A DNA stretch of 7,074 nucleotides from Thermococcus sp. (lineage in GTDB: Archaea > Methanobacteriota_B > Thermococci > Thermococcales > Thermococcaceae). The position numbers and the translations under genes are program-made. Of the stretch, positions 5,306-7,074 are shown in pieces; the first letter of the stretch is position 1; every line of letters starts with the position of its first letter. The stretch spans positions 1 to 7,074 of the forward strand of contig WAMH01000092.1 of the NCBI GenBank assembly GCA_015522395.1, in the 5' to 3' direction. The notes below the pieces were generated by a model. That model was not told the DNA's origin. It saw nothing but the letters and a program-made list of their open reading frames with translations, and searched no databases.

Positions 5306-5623
5306 TCACGAGCCATCCGCGAGCGACCTCAGGGCCCGGGCGAACCTAACCGCGACGTCGGGCTCACCGAATATGGGTTCCTCCACACCGCCGGCGATCC
5401 TCTCCAGAACTTCAATTGCGTTGTCCCAGTTATCCTCGAGCGTTTTTCCCTTCGGAATGGGGTTCCTCAGGACGTGCCATCTTTCAGTCTCCTCGTCGTA
5501 GACGATTATCCGCGGTATGTAGTCAAGGTCCATGAAGGTGTTGTCGAGCGTCAGTTCCACCCTGAAGCCCCCGAACTCAAGGTAGCCCTCCTCCCGAAGG
5601 TGTCTCTTCCAGTTCATCGTCAT
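5306..5623 (-). CDS. Hypothetical protein of unknown function, divergent from enolase
   Basis: 105 residues counted from ATG 5623. I do not recognise the family. The sequence is soluble, with no signal peptide or membrane span. Residues 14-53 look beta-rich and aromatic (YLEFGGFRVELTL, then YIPRIIVYDEETERWHVLR), and 62-105 look helical, with EDNWDNAIEVLERIAGG and VAVRFARALRSLA. The start is inferred from the promoter: a TTTTAAG box at 5652-5646 predicts initiation at about 5624, so translation from ATG 5623 (or ATG 5617, two codons later) would be essentially leaderless, and no Shine-Dalgarno site is visible. A longer frame back to GTG 5662 would start upstream of that TATA box and run into the enolase promoter, so I reject it. 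The gene lies upstream of deoC on the same strand with a 77-nt gap that appears to contain a separate deoC promoter. The protein may be specific to Thermococcales. Confidence 0.65.
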   Translation of the reverse strand: MTMNWKRHLREEGYLEFGGFRVELTLDNTFMDLDYIPRIIVYDEETERWHVLRNPIPKGKTLEDNWDNAIEVLERIAGGVEEPIFGEPDVAVRFARALRSLADGS

Positions 5624-5645
5624 CAGCGAACGTTGGAACGGGGGC

Positions 5646-5652
5646 TTAAAAG
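5646..5652 (-). promoter_or_regulatory. TATA box of the 105-aa hypothetical gene
   Basis: TTTTAAG read on the - strand, 22 nt before ATG 5623. The spacing implies a leaderless or nearly leaderless mRNA. It lies only 18 bp from the enolase TATA box on the other strand. Confidence 0.5.
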
Positions 5653-5670
5653 TCCACCGCACCCCAAAGC

Positions 5671-5678
5671 CTATATAT
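5671..5678 (+). promoter_or_regulatory. TATA box of the enolase gene
   Basis: CTATATAT preceded by CCCCAAAGC (BRE-like AAAG), a strong archaeal promoter match. Initiation about 26 nt downstream is near 5698, with a leader of about 14 nt carrying GAGGTGAT at 5700-5707. No TATCAC-N5-GTGATA Thermococcales glycolytic-regulator motif is visible in the 88-bp intergenic region. Confidence 0.7.
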
Positions 5679-5711
5679 CCCCACCCGCGAATACCACCCG
5701 AGGTGATTGAT

Positions 5712-7004
5712 ATGGAGAACCCGTTTGAGATTAACGGAGTCGTTGCCAGGGAGATACTCGACAGCAGGGGAAACCCGACGATCGAGGTCGAGGTCTACAC
5801 GCCGGTGAGCATGGGGAGGGCGGCGGTGCCAAGCGGGGCAAGCACGGGAACGCACGAAGCGGTGGAGCTCCGCGACGGTGGAAAGCGCTACCTCGGAAAG
5901 GGCGTTAGGAGAGCGGTTGAGAACGTCAACAAGCTAATCGCGCCCGAGATAACAGGAATGGACGTCACATGGCAGAGGGACATTGACACCCTCATGATAG
6001 AGCTCGACGGAACCGAGAACAAGAGCAACCTCGGGGCCAATGCGATCCTCGGTGTATCGCTTGCGGTTGCAAGGGCAGCGGCGAACGCCCTCGGCTTGCC
6101 CCTCTACCAGTACATCGGCGGAACCAACGCCTACGTCATGCCGGTTCCGATGAGCAACGTCATCAACGGCGGCGTTCACGCGGGCAACGAGCTTGACTTC
6201 CAGGAGTTCATGATCATGCCCGTCGGAGCCGACTCCTTCAGGGAAGGGATACGGTGGGTTAGCGAGACCTACCACGTCCTCAAGGGCGTCATAGCCGAGA
6301 GATATGGCAAGGACGCTGTCAACGTTGGGGACGAGGGAGGCTTCGCCCCGCCTCTAAGGGAGCCGCACGAGCCGTTCGAACTCCTTATCAAAGCCATCGA
6401 GGAAGCCGGCTACAAGCCGGGAGAAGAGATAGCCTTCGCCATGGACCCGGCATCGAGCGAGTTCTACCACCCCGACATCGGAAAGTACGTCGTCAACGGC
6501 AAAGAATACGATGGTGGCGAGCTTCTCGAGCTTTACAGGGATCTCATTTCAAAGTATCCGATAGTCTCACTCGAGGACCCGTTCCACGAGGAGGACTGGG
6601 AGAACTTCGCGCTCATAACAAAGGAACTCGGGGACAAGATACAGATCGTCGGCGACGACATATTCGTCACCAACCCGAAGAGGATAAGGAAGGGCATCGA
6701 GATGGGAGCGGCCAACGCACTCCTCCTCAAGGTCAACCAGATAGGAACGCTCAGCGAGGCCATCGACGCGGCCTACACAGCCTACAGAGCTGGCTGGGGA
6801 GTCGTCGTTTCACACCGCTCCGGAGAGACAGACGATCCCTTCATAGCAGACCTTGCCGTTGCGCTCAACGCGGGCCAGATAAAGACCGGTGCCCCCGCGA
6901 GAATGGACAGGAACGCGAAGTACAACCAGCTGATAAGGATAGAAGAGGAGCTCGAGGGAATCGCCCAATACCCGGGAAGGAAGTTCCACAACCCCTGCCT
7001 CTGA
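5712..7004 (+). CDS. eno: Enolase (phosphopyruvate hydratase)
   Basis: 430 residues, full length for the family. It interconverts 2-phosphoglycerate and phosphoenolpyruvate in glycolysis and gluconeogenesis in the cytoplasm. The N-terminal domain begins with AREILDSRGNPTIEVEV (12-28) and has the active-site loop PSGASTG. The barrel shows every catalytic feature: E208 in GDEGGF, the Mg ligands D245 (AMDPA), E288 (SLEDPF) and D315 (VGDDIFVTN), the general base K340 (LLKVNQIGTLSEA), H368 in SHRSGETDD and K391 in IKTGAPAR. Nothing is missing or unusual. ATG 5712 is chosen because GAGGTGAT ends 4 nt before it; the in-frame GTG at 5703 is part of that site. It has its own strong promoter, shared back to back with the 105-aa gene, and a T-tract terminator directly after the stop, so it is probably monocistronic. 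Confidence 0.97.
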   Translation: MENPFEINGVVAREILDSRGNPTIEVEVYTPVSMGRAAVPSGASTGTHEAVELRDGGKRYLGKGVRRAVENVNKLIAPEITGMDVTWQRDIDTLMIELDGTENKSNLGANAILGVSLAVARAAANALGLPLYQYIGGTNAYVMPVPMSNVINGGVHAGNELDFQEFMIMPVGADSFREGIRWVSETYHVLKGVIAERYGKDAVNVGDEGGFAPPLREPHEPFELLIKAIEEAGYKPGEEIAFAMDPASSEFYHPDIGKYVVNGKEYDGGELLELYRDLISKYPIVSLEDPFHEEDWENFALITKELGDKIQIVGDDIFVTNPKRIRKGIEMGAANALLLKVNQIGTLSEAIDAAYTAYRAGWGVVVSHRSGETDDPFIADLAVALNAGQIKTGAPARMDRNAKYNQLIRIEEELEGIAQYPGRKFHNPCL

Positions 7005-7009
7005 GCCTC

Positions 7010-7020
7010 CCTCTTTTTTC
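7010..7020 (+). terminator. Oligo-T terminator of enolase
   Basis: CCTCTTTTTTC, six consecutive T at 7014-7019, starting 6-10 nt after the enolase stop. It matches archaeal intrinsic terminators; no hairpin is needed or seen. Confidence 0.65.
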
Positions 7021-7028
7021 CGGTGGAG

Positions 7029-7074
7029 ATGATGAAGAGCGCACGCAAAATCGTCCACCCGCGACCGTTTCTTA
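7029..7074 (+). other. Possible start of a further gene, cut by the window edge
   Basis: GGTGGAG (7022-7028) is followed by ATG 7029 and ATG 7032 in the same frame, which stays open to the end of the window (MMKSARKIVHPRPFL). The spacing suits a ribosome site for ATG 7032. No TATA box is visible between the enolase stop and this point, and a T-tract intervenes. It may be a chance ATG or a read-through gene, and fifteen codons are too few to identify a product. Confidence 0.2.

Noticed and set aside
5624..5662. N-terminal extension of the 105-aa gene to GTG 5662
   Set aside because: The extension starts upstream of the gene's own TATA box and extends toward the enolase promoter; no ribosome site precedes it.
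5624..5711. Thermococcales glycolytic motif (TATCAC-N5-GTGATA) upstream of enolase
   Set aside because: I looked for both half-sites on both strands in the intergenic region and found neither.
1..7074. tRNA, rRNA, CRISPR array, insertion sequence or integration site
   Set aside because: No repeat-spacer pattern, transposase or integrase reading frame, or RNA-gene sequence was found. Genes and short promoters account for almost the whole window.

Overview
The window looks like chromosomal DNA of a hyperthermophilic euryarchaeon of the order Thermococcales, most likely a GC-rich Thermococcus. The reasons are archaeal promoters (TATA-like boxes about 25 nt before very short leaders), GGTGAT-type Shine-Dalgarno sites, oligo-T terminators and proteins rich in E, K, R and V. 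The order trxB, class III aminotransferase, ECF S-component, small DUF1884-like gene, deoC, small unknown gene, enolase matches my memory of the T. kodakarensis TK2100-TK2106 neighbourhood. That is recall, not a search. No RNA gene, insertion sequence, CRISPR array or integrase is visible, and there is no gap over 300 bases without a gene.

Layout. 1-975 (+): the C-terminal part of an AAA+ ATPase with a winged-helix-like end, followed 4 nt later by a membrane protein of the DUF457/YdjM metal-dependent hydrolase type. 1052-2044 (+): thioredoxin reductase under its own promoter. 2204-3541 (+): a PLP-dependent class III aminotransferase, best read as the ornithine omega-aminotransferase of proline synthesis, behind a promoter carrying two perfect inverted repeats. 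3661-4260 (+): an orphan ECF-transporter S-component. 5228-4267 (-): an overlapping two-gene operon of deoxyribose-phosphate aldolase (deoC) and a 96-residue protein resembling an HK97-fold A-domain. 5623-5306 (-): a 105-residue protein of unknown function. 5712-7004 (+): enolase, divergent from that unknown gene. The last 50 bases may hold the start of another gene.

The most interesting unit is deoC plus the 96-aa gene. The small protein fits the DUF1884 / 'Family 4 (A-domain) encapsulin' proposal, in which a truncated HK97 capsid-derived protein is genetically tied to a metabolic enzyme in Thermococci, DeoC being one such partner. Here the genes overlap by 19 bp and appear translationally coupled, so a DeoC-containing protein assembly is a concrete hypothesis. 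The other genes serve central metabolism: enolase in glycolysis/gluconeogenesis, DeoC linking deoxyribose 5-phosphate to glyceraldehyde 3-phosphate, the aminotransferase in amino-acid metabolism, and TrxR in thiol redox. They are otherwise separate transcription units.

In five genes a GTG belonging to the Shine-Dalgarno site lies in frame exactly 9 nt before the preferred ATG. Longest-ORF start calls are therefore probably three codons too long in four of them, and four too long in deoC, where a TTG extends further. The starts given here are the ATGs.
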